Shown here: piece by piece, positions 41,751-50,961 of the stretch
Layout: the number at the start of each line of letters is the position of its first letter
Numbering within the stretch: position 1 is the first letter of the stretch
Source of the DNA: Caulobacter sp.
Lineage (GTDB): Bacteria; Pseudomonadota; Alphaproteobacteria; Caulobacterales; Caulobacteraceae
Assembly (NCBI GenBank): GCA_021741355.1
Contig: JAIOXZ010000002.1
Location: 186,001-250,000 of the forward strand
Reading direction: 5' to 3'
Length of the DNA: 64,000 nucleotides
The notes under the pieces: model-generated
What the model was told of the DNA's origin: nothing
Database searches by the model: none
What the model saw: the letters and a program-made list of their open reading frames with translations, nothing else
Made by a program: the position numbers and the translations under genes

Positions 41751-43466
41751 ATGGCCGACGATCTCAGCCTGAACCCCAGCCGCGATGACTTCGCGGCCCT
41801 GCTCGACGAATCCATGGGCGGCGCCGGCGGCGACTTCGCCGAAGGCACCGTCATCAACGGTATCGTTGTTGGCATCGAAAAGGACTTCGCCATCATCGAC
41901 GTCGGTCTGAAGACCGAAGGTCGCATCCTGATCAAGGAATTCGGCGTCGACGACGCCGGCAAGCCCACCCTGAAGATCGGCGACACCGTCGAGGTGTTCC
42001 TCGAGCGTCTCGAGAACGCCCTGGGCGAAGCGGTCATCAGCCGCGAGAAGGCCAAGCGCGAAGAAGCCTGGACCCGCCTGGAAGGCGTGTTCGCCAAGCA
42101 GGAGCCGGTCATGGGCTCCATCGTCGGCCGCGTGAAGGGCGGCTTCACCGTCGACCTGGGCGGCGCCTCGGCGTTCCTGCCCGGTTCGCAGGTGGATATC
42201 CGTCCGGTCCGCGACGTCGGCCCGCTGATGGGCAAGGAACAGCCCTTCGCCATCCTCAAGATGGACCGTCCGCGCGGCAACATCGTCGTCTCGCGTCGCG
42301 CCATCCTGGAAGAAGCCCGCGCCGAACAGCGCACCGAGCTGGTCAGCCAGCTGCAAGAGGGCGAAATCCGCGAAGGCGTGGTCAAGAACATCACCGACTA
42401 CGGCGCGTTCGTGGACCTGGGCGGCATCGACGGCCTGCTGCACGTCACCGACATGAGCTGGAAGCGCGTCTCGCACCCCTCGCAGGTGCTCGCCGTCGGC
42501 GACACGGTGAAGGTGCAGATCATCAAGATCAACCCGGACACCCAGCGCATCAGCCTCGGCATGAAGCAGCTGCAGTCCGATCCCTGGGACGGCGTCGAAG
42601 CCAAGTACCCGGTCGGCGCCAAGTACACCGGCCGCATCACCAACATCACCGACTACGGCGCGTTTGTTGAGCTGGAAGCCGGCGTTGAAGGCCTGGTGCA
42701 CGTCTCGGAAATGTCCTGGACCAAGAAGAACGTCCACCCGGGCAAGATCGTCTCCACCTCGCAGGAAGTGGACGTCATCGTGCTCGACGTCGACAGCTCC
42801 AAGCGCCGCGTGTCGCTGGGCCTCAAGCAGGCCATGGCGAACCCGTGGGACGCCTTCCTGGCGACGCATCCGATCGGCTCGACCGTCGAAGGCGAAGTCA
42901 AGAACGCCACCGAGTTCGGTCTGTTCGTCGGCCTCGACGGCGACATCGACGGCTTGGTCCACCTGTCCGACCTGGACTGGAACGCGTCTGGCGAAGAAGC
43001 CATGGCGAAGTTCAAGAAGGGCGACATGATCAAGGCCCGCGTGCTCGACGTCGACGTCGAGAAGGAGCGCATCAGCCTGGGCGTGAAGCAGCTGGCCGGC
43101 GATCCGATGACCGGCGACACCTTCCGCAAGGGTCAGATCGTGACCGTCACGGTGACGGAAGTCACCACCGGCGGCATCGAGGTCAAGTTCGGCGAGGACG
43201 ACGCGCCGATGACGGCCTTCATCCGCAAGTCGGACCTGTCGCGCGACCGTCAGGAGCAGCGCCCCGAGCGCTACGCCGTCGGCGATCGCATCGACGCCCA
43301 GGTGACCAACATCGACAAGGCCGCCCGTCGGGTGTCCGTCTCGATCAAGTCGCTGGAAATGGCCGAAGAGAAGGAAGCCATCGAGCAGTTCGGGTCCTCG
43401 GACTCCGGCGCCTCGCTGGGCGACATTCTCGGCGCGGCCCTGCGTGAGAAGGCCTCGAAGGACTAA
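41751..43466 (+). CDS. rpsA: 30S ribosomal protein S1
   Basis: This is a 571-residue protein starting at ATG 41751 (MADDLSLNPSRDDF). It has six S1 (OB-fold) repeats. The repeated EGTV-type openings and DYGAFVDLGGIDGLLHVTDMSW / DYGAFVELEAGVEGLVHVSEMSW strings mark the third and fourth. S1 recruits mRNA to the 30S subunit, especially those with weak ribosome sites. Its strong hairpin terminator follows within 60 bp. Confidence 0.98.
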   Translation: MADDLSLNPSRDDFAALLDESMGGAGGDFAEGTVINGIVVGIEKDFAIIDVGLKTEGRILIKEFGVDDAGKPTLKIGDTVEVFLERLENALGEAVISREKAKREEAWTRLEGVFAKQEPVMGSIVGRVKGGFTVDLGGASAFLPGSQVDIRPVRDVGPLMGKEQPFAILKMDRPRGNIVVSRRAILEEARAEQRTELVSQLQEGEIREGVVKNITDYGAFVDLGGIDGLLHVTDMSWKRVSHPSQVLAVGDTVKVQIIKINPDTQRISLGMKQLQSDPWDGVEAKYPVGAKYTGRITNITDYGAFVELEAGVEGLVHVSEMSWTKKNVHPGKIVSTSQEVDVIVLDVDSSKRRVSLGLKQAMANPWDAFLATHPIGSTVEGEVKNATEFGLFVGLDGDIDGLVHLSDLDWNASGEEAMAKFKKGDMIKARVLDVDVEKERISLGVKQLAGDPMTGDTFRKGQIVTVTVTEVTTGGIEVKFGEDDAPMTAFIRKSDLSRDRQEQRPERYAVGDRIDAQVTNIDKAARRVSVSIKSLEMAEEKEAIEQFGSSDSGASLGDILGAALREKASKD

Positions 43467-43479
43467 CCTTCGCGTTCTG

Positions 43480-44319
43480 CTACGAAGTCAGACGGCGGTC
43501 GGGGTTTTCCCCGGCCGCCGTTTTCGTATGGGCGGCGAGGCTGGCCGATTCCGACGCCCCCGGGACGATGTCGAGACTCGCCCAGCTGGCGCCGGCGGCG
43601 CGCACCGCCGTCAGGCCGGCCACCGAACGGACGGCGTGCACCAGAACCCCCGGTCCGATCTTCTGCAGCGCCAGAACGGTGCGCAGCATGGCCGCCTCGT
43701 CCTCGGCGTCCGCCAGTGCGGCCGCCTCGACGGTCGCGCCCGTGAAGCCACAGTCGGTAAGATCCCTGATCACCTGCCGTTTTGGTGTCGCCCGGGCCAG
43801 CACGCCGCGGAAAATCGGCTGCAGCTGGCCGGTAACCTCGCGCAGGGCGGCCTGGGGCGTGCCGGCCTCGATGCCGGTGATCTCGCAGACCGGCAGGTTG
43901 CGCAGCTTGACCTGCCCCTCGGCGGCCAGTCGCAGCAGCTTGCGTCGCGAGCGGCTGTTGCGCAGCGACGACCAGGACAGAGGCAGGATCAGCAGCGGCG
44001 GCCGACCGCCCTCGACCATGGGTTCGGCAACCGCGAAGGCCTTTTCTAAGACCGCCACGTCAAGGCGCTCCTGATCGATGGCGTTGAGCGCCGACCCGCT
44101 GACCGCGGCCAGACGGCCATCCGGCTGCTGTTCGCTGACGGCGTAGGCACCCGCCCGGCCGCGCAGGGCGCCCTCGCCCAGAGCGATCACCGGCCGCAGG
44201 AAGCCCCGCGCCAGCAAGGGGCGGCCCGAGGCTCCGGCCATGCTGACGGCGATCTTCGGGCCGCGAAATCGCTCAAGGGCCGGATCCCGGGGCAGAGGCT
44301 TGATAATGACGTGGTCCAT
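43480..44319 (-). CDS. Unknown protein with a degenerate EAL-like fold
   Basis: This is a 279-residue protein with no confident family. The C-terminal half runs like an EAL phosphodiesterase barrel: LPVCEITGIEAG in the position of the usual EITE strand, EDEAAMLRTVLALQKIG as the following helix, and VLVHAVRSVAGLTAVRAAG where EAL domains have VVAEGVET plus the next helix. The metal-binding Glu and Asp residues of active EAL domains are absent at those points. It may be a catalytically dead c-di-GMP-type or scaffold protein; this is inference. The last 12 codons overlap the rpsA terminator. Confidence 0.5.
   Translation of the reverse strand: MDHVIIKPLPRDPALERFRGPKIAVSMAGASGRPLLARGFLRPVIALGEGALRGRAGAYAVSEQQPDGRLAAVSGSALNAIDQERLDVAVLEKAFAVAEPMVEGGRPPLLILPLSWSSLRNSRSRRKLLRLAAEGQVKLRNLPVCEITGIEAGTPQAALREVTGQLQPIFRGVLARATPKRQVIRDLTDCGFTGATVEAAALADAEDEAAMLRTVLALQKIGPGVLVHAVRSVAGLTAVRAAGASWASLDIVPGASESASLAAHTKTAAGENPDRRLTS
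43491..43525 (+). terminator. Rho-independent terminator of rpsA
   Basis: ACGGCGGTCGGGG-TTTT-CCCCGGCCGCCG is followed by TTTT. It lies 24 bp past the rpsA stop. On the other strand it falls within the last codons of the convergent EAL-like gene. Confidence 0.9.
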
Positions 44320-44482
44320 TCCTGACGCAGACCTGGCTACCGGGCTCGTTTCTCAACCCAAAATGAGCCTCTCACGACGGCATTGCGCCCAGCTTAATGC
44401 GCCGACCGCCGACAACCCCTTGAAGACTCAAGAATGATTGGGCAAAGGTCGGTTGGCCGACGACCGGGCCGGGGGGACCGCC

Positions 44483-44764
44483 ATGATCAAATCCGAGCTG
44501 ATCGCCAGGCTGGCCGCCGAGAACCCCCATCTGACCCAGCGCGACATCGAACGCGTGGTCGGCGTGATCCTCGAGAAGATGACCGTGGCCCTGGAAGGCG
44601 GCGGACGGGTCGAGTTGCGCGGCTTCGGCGCCTTTTCCGTCCGCTCACGGCCCGCGCGCGCCGGGCGCAACCCGCGCACCGGCGAGCCGGTGTCGGTCAA
44701 GGGCAAGCATGTGCCCTTCTTCAAGAGCGGCAAGGAACTGCGCGAGCGGCTCAACGCCGACTGA
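44483..44764 (+). CDS. ihfB: Integration host factor subunit beta
   Basis: This 93-residue HU/IHF-family protein starts at ATG 44483 behind GGGGGGA. It begins [23 protein letters not shown]. The DNA-intercalating arm holds [13 protein letters not shown], where Pro inserts into the minor groove. IHF bends DNA at sigma-54 promoters and replication and recombination sites. IHF-dependent bending would fit the rpoN gene elsewhere in the window. It lies downstream of rpsA on the same strand, with the EAL-like gene between. Confidence 0.95.
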   Translation: MIKSELIARLAAENPHLTQRDIERVVGVILEKMTVALEGGGRVELRGFGAFSVRSRPARAGRNPRTGEPVSVKGKHVPFFKSGKELRERLNAD

Positions 44765-44828
44765 CGCGCGCTTGACCTGGATGGCCCGGCCCGGAAAGCT
44801 CGCCGTCTGAACCGGACGGGAGACACCC

Positions 44829-45248
44829 ATGAGCGTGATCAAGGAATTTCGCGAGTTCATCGCGCGCGGCAATGTCGTCGACCTGGCCGTCGGGGTGATC
44901 ATCGGCGGGTCGTTCGGGGCCATTGTAAAGAGCCTGGTCGACCAGGTGGTCATGCCGCCGATCGGCCTGATCACCGGCGGAATCGATTTTTCCAAGCTCG
45001 AATGGGTGCTGCGCGCCGACAATCCGGCGACCGAGGTGATCGAAAAGGTCGCCATCGGCTATGGCGGCTTCATCAACACCGTCATCCAGTTCCTGATCGT
45101 CGCGGCGGCTGTGTTCCTGCTGGTCAAGGCGATCAACAGCGCCCGGCGGGAGGCGCCCGCGGAGCCGGAAGCGCCGCCCGCGCCGACGCCGAGCGAAGCC
45201 CTGCTGACCGAGATCCGCGACCTGCTGAAGGCCGGCAAGGCCGGATGA
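44829..45248 (+). CDS. mscL: Large-conductance mechanosensitive channel
   Basis: This is a 139-residue protein. The N-terminal helix [40 protein letters not shown] is the first membrane span and pore-lining region. The second span is [26 protein letters not shown] Pro/Glu-rich linker leads to the cytoplasmic helix. The homopentamer opens under membrane tension to release solutes in hypo-osmotic shock. Confidence 0.97.
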   Translation: MSVIKEFREFIARGNVVDLAVGVIIGGSFGAIVKSLVDQVVMPPIGLITGGIDFSKLEWVLRADNPATEVIEKVAIGYGGFINTVIQFLIVAAAVFLLVKAINSARREAPAEPEAPPAPTPSEALLTEIRDLLKAGKAG

Positions 45249-45266
45249 TGCGGCTCTGAAGCCCAC

Positions 45267-45905
45267 ATGACCGGAACCAAGATCTGCGGCCTGTCCACGC
45301 CCGAGACGGTGGCGGCCGCTGTGGACGGCGGCGCGGCCTTCATCGGGCTGAACTTCTTCCCGCCCAGCCCGCGCTATCTGACGCCGGACGCCGCCGCACG
45401 GCTGGCCCTGCCGGCGCGCGGCAAGACGACCATCGTCGCCGTGACCGTCGATCCTGACGACGACCTGGTCGACCGTCTGATGGCGACGCTTCGGCCGGAC
45501 CTGATCCAGCTGCACGGCAAGGAGTCACCCAATCGGGTGCGGGATGTCGCGGCGCGATCCGGCGTGGGGGTGATCAAGGTGATCTCCGTGACCGATGCGT
45601 CCGATCTCGAGACCGCCCGGGCCTACGACGGCCTGGTCGACCATCTGATGTTCGACGCGCGGCCGCCGGCGGGATCCAGCCTGCCGGGGGGCATGGGTGC
45701 GAAGTTCGACTGGACGATTCTGGCTGGACGCCGGTTCGCGCGGCCCTACCTCCTCGCGGGCGGCCTCGATCCGTGGAACGTCGGAGAGGCCCTGCGCCAG
45801 TCCGGCGCCCCGATCGCGGACGTTTCCTCTGGCGTGGAGCGCGGCCCGGGGATAAAGGACCCCGGCCTGATTTCGGCCTTTCTGGAGGCGGTGCGCCGCG
45901 CCTGA
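45267..45905 (+). CDS. trpF: Phosphoribosylanthranilate isomerase
   Basis: This 212-residue TIM barrel opens with TKICGLSTPE, in which the Cys is the conserved catalytic base. VAVTVDPDDDLV and LIQLHGKES form the middle strands, and LLAGGLDPWNV plus ADVSSGVERGPGIKD form the phosphate-binding end. It isomerises PRA to CdRP in tryptophan synthesis. It is the first gene of a tight trpF-trpB-trpA-accD run; the trpB start follows its stop directly. Confidence 0.97.
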   Translation: MTGTKICGLSTPETVAAAVDGGAAFIGLNFFPPSPRYLTPDAAARLALPARGKTTIVAVTVDPDDDLVDRLMATLRPDLIQLHGKESPNRVRDVAARSGVGVIKVISVTDASDLETARAYDGLVDHLMFDARPPAGSSLPGGMGAKFDWTILAGRRFARPYLLAGGLDPWNVGEALRQSGAPIADVSSGVERGPGIKDPGLISAFLEAVRRA

Positions 45906-47138
45906 GTGTCTGACGCTGTGAACGCCCAATCCAAGCCTAATGACTGGTCCGCCTTCCCGGACGCCCAGGGACGCTTCGGCGACTATGGCGGCCGCTATGT
46001 CGCCGAGACCCTGATGCCGCTCGTGCTCGAGCTGGAGAGGGCCTATGCGGCGGCCGACGCCGACCCGGCCTTCCATGGCGAGCTGAACGGCTTCCTCAAA
46101 CATTACGTCGGCCGGCCCAACCCGCTGTATTTCGCCGAGCGGCTGACCGCGCACATCGGCGGGGCGAAGATCTATTTCAAGCGCGAGGAGCTGAATCACA
46201 CCGGCGCGCACAAGATCAACAACTGCATGGGCCAGATCCTGCTGGCCCTGCGGATGGGCAAGACGCGGATCATCGCCGAGACCGGCGCCGGCCAGCATGG
46301 CGTGGCCAGCGCCACCGTCTGCGCCCGCTTCGGCCTGCCCTGCATCGTCTACATGGGCGCGGTCGACGTCGAGCGGCAGAAGCCGAACGTGTTCCGCATG
46401 AACCTGCTGGGCGCGGAGGTCCGGCCGGTGACGTCCGGGGCCGGCACGCTCAAGGACGCCATGAACGAGGCGATGCGCGACTGGGTGACCAACGTCGAGG
46501 ACACCTACTACATGATCGGCACCGCCGCCGGTCCGCACCCCTATCCGGCCATGGTTCGCGACTTCCAGTCGGTGATCGGCAAGGAAATCCGCACCCAGAT
46601 CATGGAAGCCGAGGGCCGCCTGCCTGACGCCGTGGTCGCCTGCGTCGGCGGCGGCTCGAACGCCATCGGCACCTTCCACCCGTTCCTCGCCGACGAGGGC
46701 GTGCGCATCTACGGCGTGGAGGCCTCTGGCCACGGCCTGCTGACCGACAAGCACGCCGCCTCGCTGACGGGGGGCAAGCCGGGCGTCCTGCATGGCAACA
46801 AGACCTATCTGCTGCAGGACGACGACGGCCAGATCCTCGACGCCCACTCGATCAGCGCCGGCCTCGACTATCCGGGCATCGGTCCGGAGCACAGCTGGCT
46901 GCACGACACGGGCCGGGCGAAGTACCTGACCTGCACCGACGACGAAGCTCTGGCCGCCTTCCAGCTCTGCGCGGAGCTGGAGGGGATCATCCCGGCCCTC
47001 GAGACCGCCCATGCGATCGCCAAGTTGCCCGAAGTGGCGAAGGACGTCGGCAAGGACGGCGTCATCGTCCTGACCATGTCCGGCCGGGGCGACAAGGACG
47101 TCAACACGGTCGCCGCCGCCCTGGGAATGACGATTTGA
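45906..47138 (+). CDS. trpB: Tryptophan synthase beta chain
   Basis: This is a 410-residue protein starting at GTG 45906, immediately after the trpF stop. The PLP lysine is in [23 protein letters not shown] is the substrate loop with the catalytic Glu, and [10 protein letters not shown] binds the phosphate. It condenses indole with serine to give tryptophan. The stop overlaps the TTG start of trpA. Confidence 0.98.
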   Translation: MSDAVNAQSKPNDWSAFPDAQGRFGDYGGRYVAETLMPLVLELERAYAAADADPAFHGELNGFLKHYVGRPNPLYFAERLTAHIGGAKIYFKREELNHTGAHKINNCMGQILLALRMGKTRIIAETGAGQHGVASATVCARFGLPCIVYMGAVDVERQKPNVFRMNLLGAEVRPVTSGAGTLKDAMNEAMRDWVTNVEDTYYMIGTAAGPHPYPAMVRDFQSVIGKEIRTQIMEAEGRLPDAVVACVGGGSNAIGTFHPFLADEGVRIYGVEASGHGLLTDKHAASLTGGKPGVLHGNKTYLLQDDDGQILDAHSISAGLDYPGIGPEHSWLHDTGRAKYLTCTDDEALAAFQLCAELEGIIPALETAHAIAKLPEVAKDVGKDGVIVLTMSGRGDKDVNTVAAALGMTI

Positions 47139-47968
47139 CCGCCAACAGACTGACCACGCGCTTCGCGGCCCTGGCCGCCGAGGATCGCGCCGCCTTTGTC
47201 ACCTATGTGATGGCCGGCGACCCGGACATCGCCGTCTCGTCGGAGATCCTCGCGAAGCTGCCGGCGGCGGGCGCGGACATCATCGAGCTCGGCATGCCGT
47301 TCTCGGACCCGATGGCCGAGGGCCCGACGATCCAGCGCGCCGCCCAGCGGTCGCTGGCCGCCAAGACGAAGATGTCCGACGTGCTGGCCATGGTCGCCGC
47401 GTTCCGCCGGCAGGACGACGTCACGCCGATCGTGCTGATGGGCTATCTCAATCCGGTGCTGTTCCGCGGTTTCGAGACCTTCGCGGCGGACGCCGCCGCC
47501 GCCGGCGTCGACGGCCTGATCATCGTCGACTGTCCGCCGGAAGAGGCCGATCCGCTGGCCGACGCGCTGGACGCAGTCGGCGTCTCGCTGATCCGCCTCG
47601 CCGCCCCGACCACCGACGACGCCCGCCTGCCGGCGGTCGTGCGGCGCACCTCGGGGTTCATCTATTACGTCTCCGTCGCCGGGGTCACCGGGGTGAAGGA
47701 AGCCGTCACCGGTTCTCTGGCCCAGCCTGTGCAGAGACTGCGCGCGGCGTCCGGTCTGCCGGTCGCGGTGGGATTTGGCATCCGGACGCCCGAAAAGGCC
47801 GCGGAAGTCGCCAGACTGGCCGACGGCGTGGTGGTCGGATCGGCGCTGGTCGATGAAATCGAAGGCGCCCTGAACAGCGGGGCGAACGAAAACGTGACTG
47901 AAAGAGTTCTTTCCAAGGCGGCAGAGCTGGCTAAGGCTGTGCGCTTGGCGCGAGTCAGGGATGCTTGA
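47135..47968 (+). CDS. trpA: Tryptophan synthase alpha chain
   Basis: This 277-residue TIM barrel starts at TTG 47135 and overlaps the trpB stop by 4 bp. Catalytic Glu lies in [17 protein letters not shown], and catalytic Asp in the [11 protein letters not shown] strand. [11 protein letters not shown] and [11 protein letters not shown] bind the phosphate. It releases indole for TrpB. The start of accD overlaps its last codons. Confidence 0.97.
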   Translation: MTANRLTTRFAALAAEDRAAFVTYVMAGDPDIAVSSEILAKLPAAGADIIELGMPFSDPMAEGPTIQRAAQRSLAAKTKMSDVLAMVAAFRRQDDVTPIVLMGYLNPVLFRGFETFAADAAAAGVDGLIIVDCPPEEADPLADALDAVGVSLIRLAAPTTDDARLPAVVRRTSGFIYYVSVAGVTGVKEAVTGSLAQPVQRLRAASGLPVAVGFGIRTPEKAAEVARLADGVVVGSALVDEIEGALNSGANENVTERVLSKAAELAKAVRLARVRDA

Positions 47969-48893
47969 AGCGATGGCGATGGCTGACCCGAAGAACGAAA
48001 AACCGACCCGGGGTAATGCGCGTGAGCGTCAGGGCTGGCTTGCCCGGATCGCCCCCGGCGTCCGCGGCGCGTTCGTAAAGCGCGAAACGCCCGAAAATCT
48101 CTGGGTCAAATGCCCCGACACCGGGGAGATGATCTATCGCCCCGACCTGGAGGCCGCCTGGTGGGTGACGCCCGCCGGCCGCCATATGCGCATCGGGCCC
48201 GAGCTGCGCTTCAAGTTCACCTTCGACAACGCCGCCTACGAGACCTTCGACACCCCGACGGTGCCCGAGGATCCGCTGCACTTCACCGATGGCCGCCCCT
48301 ACGCTGATCGTCTCGCCGCGGCCCGCAAGGCGACCGGCGAGCCCGACGCCATGGCCCTGGCCGCCGGCGATATCGGCGGCACGCCGACCGTGGTGCTGGT
48401 GCAGGACTTCGCCTTCATGGGCGGGTCGCTGGGCATGGCCGCAGGCGAGGCCTTCATCGCCGCCGCGCGGCTGGCGATCGAGCGTCAGTCGCCGCTGGTG
48501 GTCTACACCGCCGCCGGCGGGGCGCGGATGCAGGAAGGGACCCTGTCCCTGATGCAGATGGCCCGCACCACCCTGGCGATCCAGGAAATGAAGCGCGCGC
48601 GCCTGCCCTATATCGTCGTGCTGACCGACCCGACCACCGGCGGGGTCACCGCCAGCTACGCCATGCTGGGCGACATCCATTTCGCCGAGCCGGGCGCCCT
48701 GATCGGCTTCGCCGGCCAGCGGGTAATCGAGCAGACCATCCGCGAGACCCTGCCGCCGGGCTTCCAGCGCGCCGAGTATCTGGTCGAAAAGGGCATGGTC
48801 GACCGCGTCGTGGCCCGCCACGAACTGCCCGCGGTGCTGGGTTCGATCCTGACCACCCTGATGATGGGCCGGGACGGTTCGAAGGCGGCATAA
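47961..48893 (+). CDS. accD: Acetyl-CoA carboxylase carboxyltransferase subunit beta
   Basis: This is a 310-residue protein that transfers CO2 from biotin to acetyl-CoA, together with AccA. The crotonase-fold core has GGSLGMAAGEAF, YTAAGGARMQEG and DPTTGGVTASYAMLGD. The N-terminal zinc ribbon normally has four Cys (CxxC...CxxC), but here only the first remains (WVKCPDTGEMIYRPDLEAAWWVTPAGRHMRI in outline), so zinc binding is probably lost. The start ATG 47961 overlaps trpA by 8 bp; ATG 47973 or 47979 could also serve. Confidence 0.95.
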   Translation: MLEAMAMADPKNEKPTRGNARERQGWLARIAPGVRGAFVKRETPENLWVKCPDTGEMIYRPDLEAAWWVTPAGRHMRIGPELRFKFTFDNAAYETFDTPTVPEDPLHFTDGRPYADRLAAARKATGEPDAMALAAGDIGGTPTVVLVQDFAFMGGSLGMAAGEAFIAAARLAIERQSPLVVYTAAGGARMQEGTLSLMQMARTTLAIQEMKRARLPYIVVLTDPTTGGVTASYAMLGDIHFAEPGALIGFAGQRVIEQTIRETLPPGFQRAEYLVEKGMVDRVVARHELPAVLGSILTTLMMGRDGSKAA

Positions 48894-48900
48894 CAAATTT

Positions 48901-49007
48901 CCGTTCATCCCGGCGAAGGCCGGGACCCAGGCGTTTTTCTGAAACCCCGGTGTGAGCGGACCTGAACACAAACAAACCTGGGTCCCGGCCTTCGCCGGGA
49001 TGAGCGG
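48901..49007. repeat. Inverted repeat of the CATCCCGGC type (copy 2)
   Basis: CCGTTCATCCCGGCGAAGGC... through GGGACCCAGG pairs with CCTGGGTCCC... through GCCTTCGCCGGGATGAGCGG. The centre is about 40 bp. It fills the whole gap between accD and folC and ends 6 bp before the folC GTG, so the folC ribosome-binding region lies in the repeat arm. Confidence 0.88.
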
Positions 49008-49013
49008 ATTTTA

Positions 49014-50333
49014 GTGTCAGACCATCTTCGCCAACACGACGCCGCCCTCGAACGGCTCCGGCTGCTGCATCCCAAGCTCATCGACCTGTCGCTGGGGCGG
49101 ATGCACCGGCTGTGCACGGCGCTGGGCGATCCGCAGCGCAAACTGCCGCCCGTGGTCCATGTGGCCGGGACCAACGGAAAGGGCTCCACCGTCGCCTTCC
49201 TGCGGGCCATCGCCGAGGCGGCGGGGCTGCGGGTGCATGTGTTCTCCTCGCCGCATCTGGTGCGCTTCGCCGAGCGGATCCGGCTGGCCGGAACCCTGAT
49301 CACCGACGCGCATCTGACGCAGGTCCTGGAGCGGGTCGAGCAAGCCAACGCCGGCGAGGCGATCACCTTCTTCGAGATCACCGCGGCCGCGGCGCTGCTG
49401 GCGTTCTCGGAGGTGGAGGCCGACCTCTGCCTGCTGGAAGTCGGGCTCGGCGGCGCGCTGGACGCGACCAACGTGCTCGAACGCCCCGCGCTCAGCGTCA
49501 TTGCGCCCGTCGACCACGACCATCGTGAGTTCCTCGGCGACACGATCACCGGCATCGCCGGAGAGAAGGCCGGCATCATCAAGCGGGGCGCGCCGGTCGT
49601 CGTCGGCCGCCAGTCGGAGGAAGCGTTCGCGGTCATCGAGGCGCGGGCCATGGCGCTCGGCGCGCCGCTGACCGCCATGGGCGTGGACTTCGACGCCTGG
49701 AGCGAGCGCGGCCGGCTGGTCGTCCAGACGCCGGACCGGCTGCTCGACCTGCCGCTGCCGTCGCTGGCGGGGCCGCACCAGATCGACAACGCGGGCCTCG
49801 CCGTGATGGCCGCCCTGCAGCTGCGCGAGGCGCGGATCGACGAGGACGCGATCAGTCGCGGCGTCGCCTCGGCGATCTGGCCGGCGCGGATGCAACGGTT
49901 GACCACGGGTCCGTTCGGCGAGCGGGTCCAGACTGCCGGCGCCGACCTCTGGCTCGACGGCGGCCATAATCCGCACGCGGCAAGGGCGCTGGCCCGGACC
50001 ATGGGCGACATGGCGGCGCGGGATGGACGGCCGGTGGCGCTGATCTGCGGCCTGCTGGCCAACAAGGATCTCGACGGCTTCTTCGCCGCCTTCCGCGATC
50101 TGCGGCCGCGCATCGTCGCCGTGCCGTTCGAGGCCGACGCGGCCAGTCCGCCGGAGCGGCTGGTCGAGGCCGCCGGCCGGACGGGCTTGAAGGCAGACGT
50201 GCAGGGGAGCGCTCTTGCCGCGCTGGAGACCGTGCTGGCGGGGGACGGGCCCCCGCCGCACATCGTTATCTGCGGATCGCTCTATCTGGCCGGCGAGGTG
50301 CTGGCGGCGTCGGAGAGTACCTGGCCGGTGTAG
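49014..50333 (+). CDS. folC: Folylpolyglutamate synthase / dihydrofolate synthase
   Basis: This 439-residue Mur-ligase-family enzyme adds glutamate to folates and makes dihydrofolate from dihydropteroate. Its P-loop is VAGTNGKGSTVAFLRA. SSPHLVRFAERI, GLGGALDATNVL and the catalytic region PVDHDHREFLGDTITGIAGEKAGI are the family signature. WLDGGHNPHAARAL lies in the C-domain. The N-terminus (LERLRLLHPKLIDLSLGRMHRL) fits known FolC starts, so GTG 49014 is accepted despite a poor ribosome site. It joins pabB/pabC as another folate gene. Confidence 0.95.
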   Translation: MSDHLRQHDAALERLRLLHPKLIDLSLGRMHRLCTALGDPQRKLPPVVHVAGTNGKGSTVAFLRAIAEAAGLRVHVFSSPHLVRFAERIRLAGTLITDAHLTQVLERVEQANAGEAITFFEITAAAALLAFSEVEADLCLLEVGLGGALDATNVLERPALSVIAPVDHDHREFLGDTITGIAGEKAGIIKRGAPVVVGRQSEEAFAVIEARAMALGAPLTAMGVDFDAWSERGRLVVQTPDRLLDLPLPSLAGPHQIDNAGLAVMAALQLREARIDEDAISRGVASAIWPARMQRLTTGPFGERVQTAGADLWLDGGHNPHAARALARTMGDMAARDGRPVALICGLLANKDLDGFFAAFRDLRPRIVAVPFEADAASPPERLVEAAGRTGLKADVQGSALAALETVLAGDGPPPHIVICGSLYLAGEVLAASESTWPV

Positions 50334-50356
50334 GGGGCGCCCCAAAGGCAGACCGC

Positions 50357-50502
50357 GCCCTGATGACTTGACGGCCAGTGTTGCTCCGGCGGACGGCCTG
50401 CTCAAGGACCGCCTTCGGCGGCCGCGCAGCGGCGGGTCCGCAGGACCCGTCCTTGACCAGGTCCGTCGTCCGGAGCTCAAATTCCATCAAGGCCTTAAGG
50501 GC
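50357..50502 (+). repeat. Nested-palindrome repeat, copy 2 (146 bp)
   Basis: It is aligned with copy 1 from GCCCTGATG to TTAAGGGC. The hairpins are CCGCC-TTC-GGCGG, CCGC-GCA-GCGG and GGGTCC-GCA-GGACCC inside TCAAGGAC/GTCCTTGA. The first and third stems differ from copies 1 and 3 but still pair, which is compensatory change. It sits between the convergent ends of folC and trxA. Confidence 0.87.
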
Positions 50503-50548
50503 ACTTTGTCATCCGGACCGTTTCGGGCCCGTCATCCGGGGCTGGCTA

Positions 50549-50887
50549 TCAGGCCGCCGAGGCCTGAACCCCCGCTTCGTTCAGCCACTCGAGGATCTTC
50601 TGCTTGGGCATGGCGCCGACCTTCATCGAGGTCATCTGGCCGCCGCGGAACAGCATCATCGTCGGGATGCCGCGCACGCCGTAGCGCGACGGCGTCGTCG
50701 GGCTTTCCTCGATGTTGACCTTGGCGATCACGACATGGTCGGCGAGTTCCTCGGAGATCTGCTCCAGGGCCGGGGCGATCTGCTTGCAGGGGCCGCACCA
50801 TTCCGCCCAGAAGTCCACGAGGACGGGCTTGTCGGACTGGAGCACATCGCGCTCGAAGGACTCGTCGGTCACCGTCACGGTGCTCAT
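50549..50887 (-). CDS. trxA: Thioredoxin
   Basis: This 112-residue thioredoxin fold has the redox site WAEWCGPCKQIAP and the cis-proline loop GIPTMMLF. It is the size of the general thioredoxin 1, which reduces ribonucleotide reductase and other disulfides. It belongs to the minus-strand run behind addA (74-bp gap), as in other Caulobacterales. Confidence 0.97.
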   Translation of the reverse strand: MSTVTVTDESFERDVLQSDKPVLVDFWAEWCGPCKQIAPALEQISEELADHVVIAKVNIEESPTTPSRYGVRGIPTMMLFRGGQMTSMKVGAMPKQKILEWLNEAGVQASAA

Positions 50888-50961
50888 CGGTATTCTCCCG
50901 TTCGCCGCGCCAAGGGGCGCGCGCCGTCAAGCCAACGATGTAGGCCCGGCCCCGCTCCCTA

